From Cellulomonas sp. KRMCY2 (GTDB lineage Bacteria; Actinomycetota; Actinomycetes; Actinomycetales; Cellulomonadaceae), in NCBI RefSeq assembly GCF_000526515.1, contig NZ_JAGF01000001.1, positions 992,001-1,056,000 of the forward strand: a stretch of 64,000 bases of DNA, written 5' to 3'. Within the stretch, counting starts at the first letter, position 1. Each line of letters begins with the position of its first letter. The translations under genes and the position numbers were made by a program. This document shows, in pieces, positions 27,297 to 34,954 of the stretch. The notes under the pieces are model-generated. The model did not search any database and had not been told where the DNA came from. It worked only from the letters and a program-made list of their open reading frames with translations.

Positions 27297-27578
27297 TCAG
27301 CCCTGGGGGGCGAGCAGGAAGCCGGTGCCGTCGTCCGACGGGGCGGCGTCGAGCTGCTGGTCGAAGAGGATCGTCGAGGTCAGCGGTTCGACGAAGACGC
27401 GGGCGCCGTCCGCCTCGATGACCTCGTCGCCGTCGACGGGCTCGGGGACCAGGGAGAGCTCGAAGCTGCCCTCCTGGACCGGGGACTCGGCGATCCGCAG
27501 ACCGCCGTCGTCCGGCAGCCCTGCGCGGGTGGCGATGTCCTGGAGTGCGAATCGGGCGTTGTCGGTCAGCGTGAGCAC
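27297..27578 (-). CDS. HesB/IscA-like protein lacking cysteines
   Basis: 93-residue protein with the fold pattern of the HesB/IscA (Fe-S biogenesis A-type) family: LTDNARFALQDIATRAG, then GGLRIAESPVQEGSFELSLV and ARVFVEPLTSTILFDQQLDA. A-type carriers bind iron-sulfur clusters with three conserved cysteines; this protein contains no cysteine at all, so cluster transfer is unlikely. The GTG at 27578 was chosen because AAGGAG lies 6 bases upstream. The ATG at 27593 would place the ribosome site inside the gene. Similar cysteine-free homologues are, to my memory, common in actinobacteria with no assigned role. Confidence 0.8.
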   Translation of the reverse strand: MLTLTDNARFALQDIATRAGLPDDGGLRIAESPVQEGSFELSLVPEPVDGDEVIEADGARVFVEPLTSTILFDQQLDAAPSDDGTGFLLAPQG

Positions 27579-27820
27579 AGGTCGCTCCTTCATCGTGCCG
27601 GGGGTGACAGTCCGGGGGATCGAGGAGATCCAGGCCCGGACGTCTCGGGCGCGTCCACCGTGACAAGCCTCGGCCAGGGCCGCAAACGCTGGGGCGCCAA
27701 CCGTCCACTGGGTGGACAGACCGATCATGACGGTCGTGGCCGGCACGACGTCGGCCACGGCGTCGCCGGTCGGGGAACCTCAGGTGGGACGATGGCGTTC
27801 CCCCGACCCAGGGAGCCCCC

Positions 27821-28594
27821 ATGTCACGCGTCCTCGTCACCGGCTCGACCGACGGCATCGGCCTGGAGTCGGCCCGGCTGCTCCTCGAGGCGGGGCACGA
27901 CGTCGTGGCCCACGCCCGCGACGACCAGCGCGCCGCTGACGTGCACAGCCGGCTCCCAGGACTGCGGGACGTCGTCGTCGGCGACCTCGCATCCCTCGCG
28001 CAGACCCGCGACCTTGCGTCCGACGCCACGGCCGCCGGGCCGTTCGACGCGGTCATCCACAACGCCGGGGTGGGCGGCGGGGCCACGGAACGCACCGTCA
28101 CAGCCGATGGCATCGAGCGCATCTTCCAGGTCAACACCGTCGCGCCGTACCTGCTCACCGCCCTCATGCCGCGTCCGGCGCGCCTGGTCTACCTCACCTC
28201 CGGCCTGGAGGCCCAGGGCTCGGTCGCCCTCGACGACCTGCAGCACGCCGGCCGACCGTGGGACGGCATGCAGGCGTACTCCGACTCCAAGCTCTGCGAC
28301 GTGATGCTCGCGTTCGCGGTCGCCCGGCTGTGGCCGGGGGTGCTCGCCACGGCGGTGGACCCCGGCTGGATCAAGACGAAGCTCGGCGGTCCGGACGCCT
28401 GGGACGAGGTCGGCGACGGTGCCGCGACCCAGGTGTGGCTCGCGACCAGCGACGAGGACGACGCCCGGGTGACCGGCCGCTACGTCAAGCGGTTCGCGCT
28501 GCAGGAGGCGAACCCGCAGGCCTCCGACGTGGCGCTGCAGGACGGCCTGCTCGCGCGCCTCGCGACGATCACCGGGGTCACGCTGCCGCGCTGA
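27821..28594 (+). CDS. Short-chain dehydrogenase/reductase
   Basis: 257-residue SDR oxidoreductase. The cofactor loop is VLVTGSTDGIGLESARLLL, the NAG motif is VIHNAGVGGGATE and the catalytic Ser/Tyr/Lys are in YLTSGLEAQG and AYSDSKLCDVML. The arginine in the AHARDDQRAADV loop after strand 2 favours NADP. The substrate is unknown. The following mechanosensitive channel gene converges on it with 7 bases between the stops. Confidence 0.85.
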   Translation: MSRVLVTGSTDGIGLESARLLLEAGHDVVAHARDDQRAADVHSRLPGLRDVVVGDLASLAQTRDLASDATAAGPFDAVIHNAGVGGGATERTVTADGIERIFQVNTVAPYLLTALMPRPARLVYLTSGLEAQGSVALDDLQHAGRPWDGMQAYSDSKLCDVMLAFAVARLWPGVLATAVDPGWIKTKLGGPDAWDEVGDGAATQVWLATSDEDDARVTGRYVKRFALQEANPQASDVALQDGLLARLATITGVTLPR

Positions 28595-28601
28595 GCGGGC
28601 G

Positions 28602-30089
28602 CTACTGCGTGTGTCGTCGCGGCTCGGCTCCGACGACGGGGCCCTCGGCGGTCTGCTCGCGCTCGGCGATCACGTCCTCGCCGGGGCCGGCGAAGGCCTT
28701 GGACCTCTCGATCGCCTGCAGGCTGCCGGTGAAGAGCCGCGCGTCCCGGTCGACGTCGAGCCGCACGGTGTCGTCCGGCCGGCCGGCCGCTGCCCTGCGC
28801 CGACGGGTCGCCGTCTCGCCGGTGGTCGTCGTCTCGCCCGGGGGCGTCCCGCCGGTGGACGGCTGCTCCCCGGTGATCGGCTGCTCCCCGGTGATCGGCT
28901 GCACGCCCGTGACCGGCTGCTCGCCGGTCGGGTGAGCGCCGGTCGGGTGAGCGCCGTCGCGTCGGGCGCCACCGGCGTCGAGGTACGGGACCTGCTCCAG
29001 CCGGGTCTTCGGCAGCGACTCCGGGTGCACGCGCTGGAGCCACAGCACGAGGCCCTCGCGCACGTTGCACCTCAGGTCGAACAGGGTCGGGGCGTCGGCC
29101 GCACTGGCCAGGGCCCGCACCCGGACCAGGCCGCCGGTCGCCCCGGTGACCTGGAGCACGCCGACCCGGTGGTCCCACAGGTCGCTCGACTGCAGCAGCC
29201 TGGTCAGCTCCGCACGCATCTCGGTGACCGGCACCGCCCAGTCCAGGTCGAGCTCGACAGTGCCGAGCAGGTCGGCCGCCCGCCGGGTCCAGTTCTCGAA
29301 CGGGTTGGTCGTGAACCAGGTCGACGGCATGATCAGGCGCCGGTCGTCCCAGAGGTGCACCACGACGTAGGTCATGGTGATCTCCTCGACCCGGCCCCAC
29401 TCGTCGTCGACCACCACGACGTCGTCGACCCGGATCGCGTCGGTGAACGCGAGCTGGACGCCGGCGAAGATGTTCGCGAGCGCGGTCTGCGCAGCGAGCC
29501 CGACCACGATCGACACCAACCCGGCCGACGCCAGCAGGCCGGCGCCCGCGGTCCGCGCGGCGTCGAAGGTCAGCAGCACGCCGGCCACGGCGCAGACCAC
29601 CAGGACCGCAACAGTGATCCGGCGCAGGACCATCACCTGGGTGCGCACCCGTCGGGCGTGCCGGTTGTCCGGCACGTCGGTCCGGTAGCGCGCGACCGCG
29701 GCGTCCTCGGCGACGAAGGCCAGCGTCCCGACGAGCCAGGCCACCCCGATGATCGTGGCGATGAGCAGCACGTGCTCGAAGGCCGGGAGCCAATCAGGAC
29801 CGGCCGGCGGCTGCTCGGTGACGAGTCGCACCGCGATCCAGACCGCCGCCACGAGCAGCACGGCCCGCAACGGACGCCGGGACCGGCGCGAGAGGTTCTG
29901 GGCGAACCAGGAGCGGTGACCGATCGCCCGCACGACGGCGGCGACGACCTCGGCGAGCAGGATGGCCGCGATCAGGGCGGCGGCCACGGCGAGGACGACG
30001 GCGACGCCGGACGCGCCGCCGGAGCCCTCATCGACCGCGGCACGGGCGGCGAGGGGCAGGAAGGACGTCGGGGGGAGAGTCAGGGTCAC
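28602..30089 (-). CDS. MscS-family mechanosensitive channel
   Basis: 495-residue membrane protein of the small-conductance mechanosensitive channel family, releasing solutes on osmotic downshock. The first 200 residues hold four to five hydrophobic helices. The pore helix and beta domain start are AGLVSIVVGLAAQTALANIF, then AFTDAIRVDDVVVVDDEWGR and PSTWFTTNPFENWTR. The C-terminal 110 residues are a hydrophilic tail containing a hexapeptide repeat (TGAHP, TGEQPV, TGVQPI, TGEQPI, TGEQPS), encoded by 18-bp repeats at about 28856-28945. The GTG at 30089 begins just before the first helix; the longer upstream frame is unlike protein. Confidence 0.85.
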   Translation of the reverse strand: MTLTLPPTSFLPLAARAAVDEGSGGASGVAVVLAVAAALIAAILLAEVVAAVVRAIGHRSWFAQNLSRRSRRPLRAVLLVAAVWIAVRLVTEQPPAGPDWLPAFEHVLLIATIIGVAWLVGTLAFVAEDAAVARYRTDVPDNRHARRVRTQVMVLRRITVAVLVVCAVAGVLLTFDAARTAGAGLLASAGLVSIVVGLAAQTALANIFAGVQLAFTDAIRVDDVVVVDDEWGRVEEITMTYVVVHLWDDRRLIMPSTWFTTNPFENWTRRAADLLGTVELDLDWAVPVTEMRAELTRLLQSSDLWDHRVGVLQVTGATGGLVRVRALASAADAPTLFDLRCNVREGLVLWLQRVHPESLPKTRLEQVPYLDAGGARRDGAHPTGAHPTGEQPVTGVQPITGEQPITGEQPSTGGTPPGETTTTGETATRRRRAAAGRPDDTVRLDVDRDARLFTGSLQAIERSKAFAGPGEDVIAEREQTAEGPVVGAEPRRHTQ

Positions 30090-30230
30090 GGGCCCAGGGT
30101 AGGGCGATCCGGGCACTTCGGCTCCGCGGTGCGTCGCGCTCTCGACGTGCGAACCCCACGGTCTGCGTCTAGCGTCCCTCATCTGGACGGGGCGTCCCTC
30201 GACCAGGACCATCGACGAAAGGGTCTCGCC

Positions 30231-30503
30231 ATGGAGATCGACGGCATCATCAGTGCGCTCGTGGTCGGGATCATCATCGGTGCCCTCGGCCGGTTCTTCG
30301 CATCCGGGCGACAGAAGATCTCGATCCCGATGACGATCATCGTCGGGGTGGTGGCTGCGTTCCTCGGCTCACTGCTCGCCCGGGCCCTCGGTGTCGAGAC
30401 GACGGACGGCATCGACTGGATCGAGCTCTTCATCCAGATCGGCCTCGCGGTCATCGGCGTGACGTTCGCCGCTCGCACGCTCGGCGGCCGGCGCCGCCTC
30501 TGA
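30231..30503 (+). CDS. GlsB/YeaQ/YmgE-family small membrane protein
   Basis: 90-residue transglycosylase-associated-type membrane protein. Three glycine-rich helices are visible: IISALVVGIIIGALGRFF, MTIIVGVVAAFLGSLLA and LFIQIGLAVIGVTFAARTLG. Members are widespread, often stress induced and of unknown biochemical role. GAAAGG precedes the ATG at 30231. Confidence 0.85.
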   Translation: MEIDGIISALVVGIIIGALGRFFASGRQKISIPMTIIVGVVAAFLGSLLARALGVETTDGIDWIELFIQIGLAVIGVTFAARTLGGRRRL

Positions 30504-30607
30504 CCGCCCCCGAGCGCCCGGTGGCCACGTGCCGCCGGGCACCGGTGCGTCCGGCCGGTGCGTCCCGGCCGGCGGGACCGACCGGCGCCCGATCATCCCT
30601 GTTTGGC

Positions 30608-30640
30608 TTTGTTGATTTTCTTTCGGGTTTGTTGATATGG
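30608..30640 (+). promoter_or_regulatory. AT-rich galE promoter with paired TTTGTTGAT sites
   Basis: TTTGTTGAT occurs at 30608-30616 and again at 30628-30636, 20 bp apart (two helical turns), just upstream of the galE ATG at 30648. Direct repeats of this form resemble operators of DeoR-family sugar regulators. The region is markedly AT-richer than its surroundings. The second copy runs into GATATGGT, which could serve as a -10 element, implying a very short leader. Confidence 0.5.
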
Positions 30641-30647
30641 TCGACCC

Positions 30648-31631
30648 ATGACCTGGTTGGTTACCGGCGGTGCCGGCTACATCGGTTCGCACGTCGTGCA
30701 GGCCTTCATCGACCGAGGGCTCGACGTGGTCGTGATCGACGACCTCTCCTCCGGGCACGCCGAGTTCGTGCCGGACGGCGTCCCGTTCGTGCGGGGCAGC
30801 ATCCTCGACACACCCCTGGTGCTGGCAGCCCTGCGCGACCACGCCGTGACCGGTGTCGTCCACCTGGCCGGCTTCAAGTACGCCGGGGTGAGCGTCGACC
30901 GCCCGCTGCACACCTATGACCAGAACGTCACGGGCACCGTGAGCCTGCTGCGCGCGATGGGCGAGGCCGGCGTCACCCGGATCGTCTTCTCCTCGAGTGC
31001 CGCCGTCTACGGGACCCCCGACACGGACGTGGTCACCGAGCGCACCCCCACCCTGCCGGAGTCGCCCTACGGCGAGACCAAGCTGATCGGCGAGTGGCTG
31101 CTGCGGGACCAGGCCCGGGCGAGTGCCGACGGCCCGGCTCCCCTGCGCCACACGTCGCTGCGGTACTTCAACGTGGTCGGCTCCGGGCGCGAGGACCTGT
31201 ACGACTCCAGCCCGCACAACCTCTTCCCGCTGGTGCTCGACGCCCTCGTCGCGGGGCGCACGCCTCGGATCAACGGCACGGACTACCCGACGCCCGACGG
31301 CACCTGCGTCCGCGACTACGTGCACGTCGCCGACCTGGCGGTCTCGCACGTCGCAGCGGCCCGGGCCCTGGCGGCCGGGCGGACCCTCGAGCCGGTCTAC
31401 AACCTGGGCAGCGGCGACGGCGTCTCGGTCCGGCAGATCATGACGGCGATGGCCGAGGTCACCGGGATCGACTTCACCCCCGAGCTCGCCCCGCGCCGAC
31501 CGGGCGACCCGGCCCGGATCGTCGCGTCGGGCGAGCTCGCCGCACGCGACCTGGACTGGCAGATGCGCAACACGCTCCTCGACATGGTCGCCAGCGCGTG
31601 GGACGCCCGCCGGCACACTGCCGACTCCTGA
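30648..31631 (+). CDS. galE: UDP-glucose 4-epimerase
   Basis: 327-residue extended-SDR enzyme interconverting UDP-galactose and UDP-glucose. Visible are the NAD loop VTGGAGYIGSHVVQAF, the VVHLAGFKYAGVSVDRPL segment typical of GalE, catalytic Ser-Ser-Ala in FSSSAAVYG and the Tyr/Lys pair in SPYGETKLIGEWLL, then LRYFNVVGSG and VRDYVHVADLA. Length is usual. It stands alone under its own AT-rich promoter with direct repeats. It may supply UDP-galactose for the envelope or serve galactose use together with the amino-sugar operon elsewhere in the window. Confidence 0.92.
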   Translation: MTWLVTGGAGYIGSHVVQAFIDRGLDVVVIDDLSSGHAEFVPDGVPFVRGSILDTPLVLAALRDHAVTGVVHLAGFKYAGVSVDRPLHTYDQNVTGTVSLLRAMGEAGVTRIVFSSSAAVYGTPDTDVVTERTPTLPESPYGETKLIGEWLLRDQARASADGPAPLRHTSLRYFNVVGSGREDLYDSSPHNLFPLVLDALVAGRTPRINGTDYPTPDGTCVRDYVHVADLAVSHVAAARALAAGRTLEPVYNLGSGDGVSVRQIMTAMAEVTGIDFTPELAPRRPGDPARIVASGELAARDLDWQMRNTLLDMVASAWDARRHTADS

Positions 31632-31656
31632 CCCGCACCGGACCGACCCCGGACCG

Positions 31657-32562
31657 TCAGGCGCGCAGCTCAGGCAGCCGACTCGCGATCTCCTCGAGCA
31701 CGGCCTCGCGCCCGGCATAGACGCCCGCAGCGCGCGGCCAGTGCACGACGACGTCGGTGAACCCGAGCGCGCGCGCACGTTCCACGCCCTGCGCCATCAC
31801 GTCGTAGGAGTCCATCGAGAACACCGGCGCACCGTCCAGGCTCAGGTACCGGTCGACGCTCGCCGGGTCGCGCCCGATCTCGCGCGCCGTCGCCTCGAAC
31901 CGCCCCACCAGGGCGGCGAGCCCGTCCCACCAGAGCTCGGTGGCCGCAGCCGTGCCCATGGCCTCGATCGCCTCGGGCTCGAGGGACGGACCGTAGGTGG
32001 CCCATCCCTGGGCGTGGCGGGCCGCGACGCGCAGGGCACGCGGACCGTTCGCGGCCACGACGAACGGGACCCGCGGAGCCTGTACGCAGCCCGGGATCAT
32101 CCGCGCCCCGTGCGCCTCGAAGTGCTCCCCGGTGCGCTCGGTCACCGGCTGCGTCAGCAGCTCGTCCAGGAGGTCGACGAACTCCTCGAAGCGTGCGGCC
32201 CGCACGCGCGGCACCGGACCCGGCCCCAGGACGTCGGCGTCGGCGCCCGTGCCGCCCGCGCCGAGGCCGAGCAGGAAGCGTCCGGAGCTGATGTCGTCGA
32301 GGCCCATGACGTCCTTGGCGAAGGGCACCGGGTGGCGGAAGTTCGGGCTCGCGACCCAGGTGCCCAACCGGATCCGCTCGGTGACCACCGCGGCCGCCGC
32401 GAGCAGCGGGACCGTCGCGAACCAGGGCTCGTCGGCCAGCGTCCGCCAGGCCAGGTGGTCGTAGGTCCAGGCATGGTCGAAGCCGTACTCCTCGGCACGC
32501 ACCCAGCGCTCGCGCGCGACGTGCCAGCGCTGCTGGGGCAGCAGCACGATCCCGATCCGCAT
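31657..32562 (-). CDS. LLM-class flavin-dependent oxidoreductase
   Basis: 301-residue luciferase-like barrel protein, expected to use F420H2 or FMNH2. Visible are the N-terminal strand MRIGIVLLPQQRW, the region DHLAWRTLADEPWFATVPLL, RIRLGTWVASPNFRHPVPFA and SSGRFLLGLGAGGTGAD (the family signature around the flavin site). No substrate can be predicted. It converges with galE and is followed downstream on the same strand by no related gene. Confidence 0.85.
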   Translation of the reverse strand: MRIGIVLLPQQRWHVARERWVRAEEYGFDHAWTYDHLAWRTLADEPWFATVPLLAAAAVVTERIRLGTWVASPNFRHPVPFAKDVMGLDDISSGRFLLGLGAGGTGADADVLGPGPVPRVRAARFEEFVDLLDELLTQPVTERTGEHFEAHGARMIPGCVQAPRVPFVVAANGPRALRVAARHAQGWATYGPSLEPEAIEAMGTAAATELWWDGLAALVGRFEATAREIGRDPASVDRYLSLDGAPVFSMDSYDVMAQGVERARALGFTDVVVHWPRAAGVYAGREAVLEEIASRLPELRA

Positions 32563-32605
32563 CGTGTCTCCCTCGGTCCGACGGCCGGCCGGTCGGTCGA
32601 CCGGC

Positions 32606-32968
32606 TCAGTCCCAGCCCAGCTCGTGCAACCGCTCGTCGTCGATGCCGAAGTGGTGCGCGACCTCGTGCACCACCGTGACCGCGACCTCCTCGACGACCT
32701 CCTCGACCGTCTCGCAGATGGCGAGCGTCGGGTTGCGGTAGATCGTGATCCGGTCGGGCAGCGAGCCGGCAGCCCACCAGCCGTCCCGCTCGGTCAGGGC
32801 AACACCCTCGTAGAGGCCGAGCAGCTCCGGCTCGTCGTCGGGGGCGTCGTCCTCGACGAGGACGACGACGTTGTCGATCTGGGCCGCGAGCTCGGCCGGG
32901 ATGAGATCGAGGGCGTCGCTGACGGCTCCCTCGAACTCCGCACGCGACATCTCGACCATGGGATCCAT
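32606..32968 (-). CDS. Small zincin-type metallopeptidase-like protein
   Basis: 120-residue protein of the DUF1025/zincin-like family. The C-terminal HEVAHHFGIDDERLHELG carries the HExxH motif and a further histidine, as in MtfA-like minimal zinc proteases. The preceding ITIYRNPTLAICET is also conserved in the family. Family members are about this size in actinobacteria and have no known substrate. Start is among ATGs at 32968, 32959 and 32950; none has a clear ribosome site. Confidence 0.85.
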   Translation of the reverse strand: MDPMVEMSRAEFEGAVSDALDLIPAELAAQIDNVVVLVEDDAPDDEPELLGLYEGVALTERDGWWAAGSLPDRITIYRNPTLAICETVEEVVEEVAVTVVHEVAHHFGIDDERLHELGWD

Positions 32969-33114
32969 TGTCGACCATCGCCCGCGGTCGTCGGCGTCAT
33001 CGCCGTTCGCCGCTCGCCGTGCGCGATCCTCGGGGCCGCTTTGGAGATACCAGGCGGCTCCCGTATGCTTTCTGAGGTCTTCGACGCGAGACGTCACGGG
33101 CGTCCATGACACGG

Positions 33115-33187
33115 GCCCCCATCGTCTAGCGGCCCAGGACCCCGCCCTTTCACGGCGGTAGCACGGGTTCGAATCCCGTTGGGGGTA
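33115..33187 (+). tRNA. tRNA-Glu (TTC)
   Basis: 73-nt cloverleaf with acceptor stem GCCCCCA/TGGGGGT, anticodon stem CCGCC/GGCGG around CTTTCAC (anticodon TTC) and T-loop GTTCGAATC. CCA is not encoded. It is the first of three tRNA genes on this strand. Confidence 0.95.
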
Positions 33188-33257
33188 CGAGCAGTACGCA
33201 CCACCAGCAGGACCAGCACGGAGAACGAAGCAGCACAGGAACCTTGTCTCACCACAA

Positions 33258-33331
33258 GGCCCCGTAGCGCAGTTGGTTAGCGCGCCGCCCTGTCACGGCG
33301 GAGGTCGCGGGTTCAAGTCCCGTCGGGGTCG
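33258..33331 (+). tRNA. tRNA-Asp (GTC)
   Basis: 74-nt cloverleaf with acceptor GGCCCCG/CGGGGTC, anticodon loop CTGTCAC (anticodon GTC) between CCGCC and GGCGG, and T-loop GTTCAAGTC. CCA is not encoded. Confidence 0.95.
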
Positions 33332-33389
33332 CTCGTCGTCCGCCCGGTCAGCAGACCGGGCGTCGACGTCTGTGACATCAGCACAGCAC

Positions 33390-33465
33390 GGCCACTTAGC
33401 TCAGCTGGTAGAGCGTTCGACTGAAAATCGAAAGGTCGGCAGTTCGACCCTGCCAGTGGCCACCA
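33390..33465 (+). tRNA. tRNA-Phe (GAA)
   Basis: 76 nt including an encoded CCA. Acceptor stem is GGCCACT/AGTGGCC, anticodon loop is CTGAAAA (anticodon GAA) and T-loop is GTTCGACCC. It is followed 19 bases later by a strong hairpin terminator. Confidence 0.95.
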
Positions 33466-33484
33466 TCTCGTCCGCGAGAGCACC

Positions 33485-33521
33485 CGCCCCGCCCGTCAGA
33501 GGACCCTGACCTGGCGGGGCG
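33485..33521 (+). terminator. Strong hairpin after the tRNA genes
   Basis: CGCCCCGCC-C-GTCAG pairs with CTGAC-CT-GGCGGGGCG around a 6-base loop (AGGACC): 14 perfect pairs interrupted by one small internal bulge. It lies 19 bases after tRNA-Phe and has only a short T-containing tail (TCGTCGTCT), as is usual for terminators in high-GC actinobacteria. Confidence 0.8.
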
Positions 33522-33660
33522 TCGTCGTCTCCGGCACGGCCGACGGCCCCGCGATCGCCGATCGGACTGCGCTCCGCTGCGGGGTGACCCAGAATGGGGA
33601 CCGGGACCGGCCAGGAGGCCGACGCCCGAGGTACCCAGGACGGAAGAAGGACGTGGTGAG

Positions 33661-34080
33661 GTGACGAGCACGCAGAGCACTCCCGATCGCAACGACGCCC
33701 GGCCGAGCATCGGTGAGCTCGTGAGCACTCTCTCGGAGAAGCTCTCCCAGCTCATCCGGGACGAGATCCGGCTCGCGAAGGCCGAGATGACCGAGAAGGC
33801 CAAGCACGCGGCCATCGGCGGCGGCCTGTTCGCCGGAGCGGCGTTCCTCGGCTTCTTCGCCTTCGCCACCCTGATCGCCACAGCTGTCCTCGGTCTGGCC
33901 AACGCCGTGCCGGCCTGGCTCGCGGCCCTCATCGTCACCGTCATCCTGCTGGTCGTCGCCGGCGTCATGGTCGCCGTCGGCAAGCGCTCCCTCGATCAGG
34001 GCTCCCCACCGATGCCCGAGCGCGCGCAGGCCAGCATCAAGGCCGACGTCGAGGCCCTCAAGGAAGGACTGACCTCATGA
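33661..34080 (+). CDS. Phage-holin-superfamily III/DUF1469 membrane protein
   Basis: 139-residue actinobacterial small membrane protein. It has an N-terminal amphipathic segment (VSTLSEKLSQLIRDEIRLAK), two hydrophobic helices (GGLFAGAAFLGFFAFATLIA and AALIVTVILLVVAGVMVAVG) and a charged tail (QASIKADVEALKEGLTS). The family (putative actinobacterial holin-X) usually neighbours DUF3618 genes, as here. Despite the name it is not a phage gene in this context. The start is GTG 33661. The stop overlaps the next ATG. Confidence 0.82.
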   Translation: MTSTQSTPDRNDARPSIGELVSTLSEKLSQLIRDEIRLAKAEMTEKAKHAAIGGGLFAGAAFLGFFAFATLIATAVLGLANAVPAWLAALIVTVILLVVAGVMVAVGKRSLDQGSPPMPERAQASIKADVEALKEGLTS

Positions 34081-34358
34081 GCGGGACCACACCCGAGGAG
34101 ATCGAGGCGGAGATCGCCCGGACCCGCACCGAGCTCAGGAGCACCGTCGAGGAGCTCTCCGAACGGCTCAACCCGCGCACCCAGGCGGCGCACGCCGCCG
34201 ACGAGGCCAAGATCGCGCTGGTCGACCTCAAGCGCCGGGTCACCGGCGAGGTGCGGCCGCTCGGTGAGCCGGAGCCCTCCAGGACCGGCTGGGTCGTGAT
34301 CGGTGCGGCTGCCGCGGCGGCAGCGGCCCTCGTCGGGGCGATCCTGCGCAAGCGCTGA
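34077..34358 (+). CDS. DUF3618 protein
   Basis: 93-residue protein with the family motif TPEEIEAEIARTRTELRSTV at the front, predicted coiled coil to about residue 40, and one C-terminal helix (WVVIGAAAAAAAALVGAIL) followed by RKR. It overlaps the preceding holin-like gene by four bases (ATGA), so the two are coupled, as in many actinobacteria. It is probably part of a membrane-organising or stress module of unknown action. Confidence 0.85.
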   Translation: MSGTTPEEIEAEIARTRTELRSTVEELSERLNPRTQAAHAADEAKIALVDLKRRVTGEVRPLGEPEPSRTGWVVIGAAAAAAAALVGAILRKR

Positions 34359-34424
34359 GGCGTCAGCCGGCCAGCGAGCGCTGAGGGGTCAGCCGGCCAG
34401 CGAGCGCTGAGGGGTCAGCCGGCC
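34352..34424. repeat. 26-bp tandem repeat spanning two convergent gene ends
   Basis: The unit beginning gcgctgaggggtcagccggc (26 bp with ccagcga dropping into the next) occurs at 34352, 34378 and, partly, 34404. The first copy contains the TGA stop of the DUF3618 gene, and the last contains the stop of ogt read from the other strand. It looks like replication slippage between two convergent genes. Confidence 0.85.
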
Positions 34425-34954
34425 AGGGCACCGCGCTCGTGGTCCAGCAGCGCGCGCTTGGCGTCCAGGCCGTAGGCATACCCACCGAGGGTGCCGTCGC
34501 TGCGCACGATGCGATGGCACGGCACGAAGGGCGCCACCAGGTTGCGGGCGCAGGCCGAGCCGGCGGCGCGCACCGCCGCCGGACGGCCGGACATCTCGGC
34601 GAGCTCGCGGTACGTCACGGTGGTGCCCGCCGGCACCCGGCGCATGGCCCGCCACACGTCCTGGAAGAACGGCCCGCCCGGCTGGTCCACCGGAACCACG
34701 TCGAGGGCACCGACCTCCCCCGCTGCCCACCGACGCACCGCGTCGACGACCGCCGCCGGCAGCTCGTCGATCGTCACCCGGCGCGCCTGCACCGCCCCGG
34801 CCGCCATGGCGGGCTCCGCGAGGCTCAGCCGGCCGAGCAACAGGTCGAGGTCGCCGAACCCGGCCGCCCGCACGACGCCGTCCGGCGTGACGGCCAGGCA
34901 CATCGCGCCGGCCGGGGTCGGCACCGTCCCGGCGAGCAAGGTCGAGGTGGTCAT
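34415..34954 (-). CDS. ogt: Methylated-DNA--[protein]-cysteine S-methyltransferase
   Basis: 179-residue alkyltransferase that removes O6-alkyl groups from guanine by irreversible transfer to its own cysteine. The active site is FVPCHRIVRSDGTLGGYAYG, the recognition helix region is YRELAEMSGRPAAVRAAGSA and the asparagine hinge is CARNLVAP. The ATG at 34954 overlaps the stop of the upstream Ada-AlkA gene (ATGA) and has GGAG 8 bases before it. The two genes are a single alkylation-damage repair operon, probably activated by the methylated Ada domain of the upstream protein. Confidence 0.92.
   Translation of the reverse strand: MTTSTLLAGTVPTPAGAMCLAVTPDGVVRAAGFGDLDLLLGRLSLAEPAMAAGAVQARRVTIDELPAAVVDAVRRWAAGEVGALDVVPVDQPGGPFFQDVWRAMRRVPAGTTVTYRELAEMSGRPAAVRAAGSACARNLVAPFVPCHRIVRSDGTLGGYAYGLDAKRALLDHERGALAG

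Noticed and set aside
33115-33521. tRNA cluster as attachment site for an integrated element
   Set aside because: The tRNA genes are intact, no partial tRNA copy is found elsewhere in the window and no integrase is nearby.
33661-34358. Prophage lysis genes (holin annotation)
   Set aside because: The holin-like family and DUF3618 are common chromosomal neighbours in actinobacteria and no other phage genes are present.
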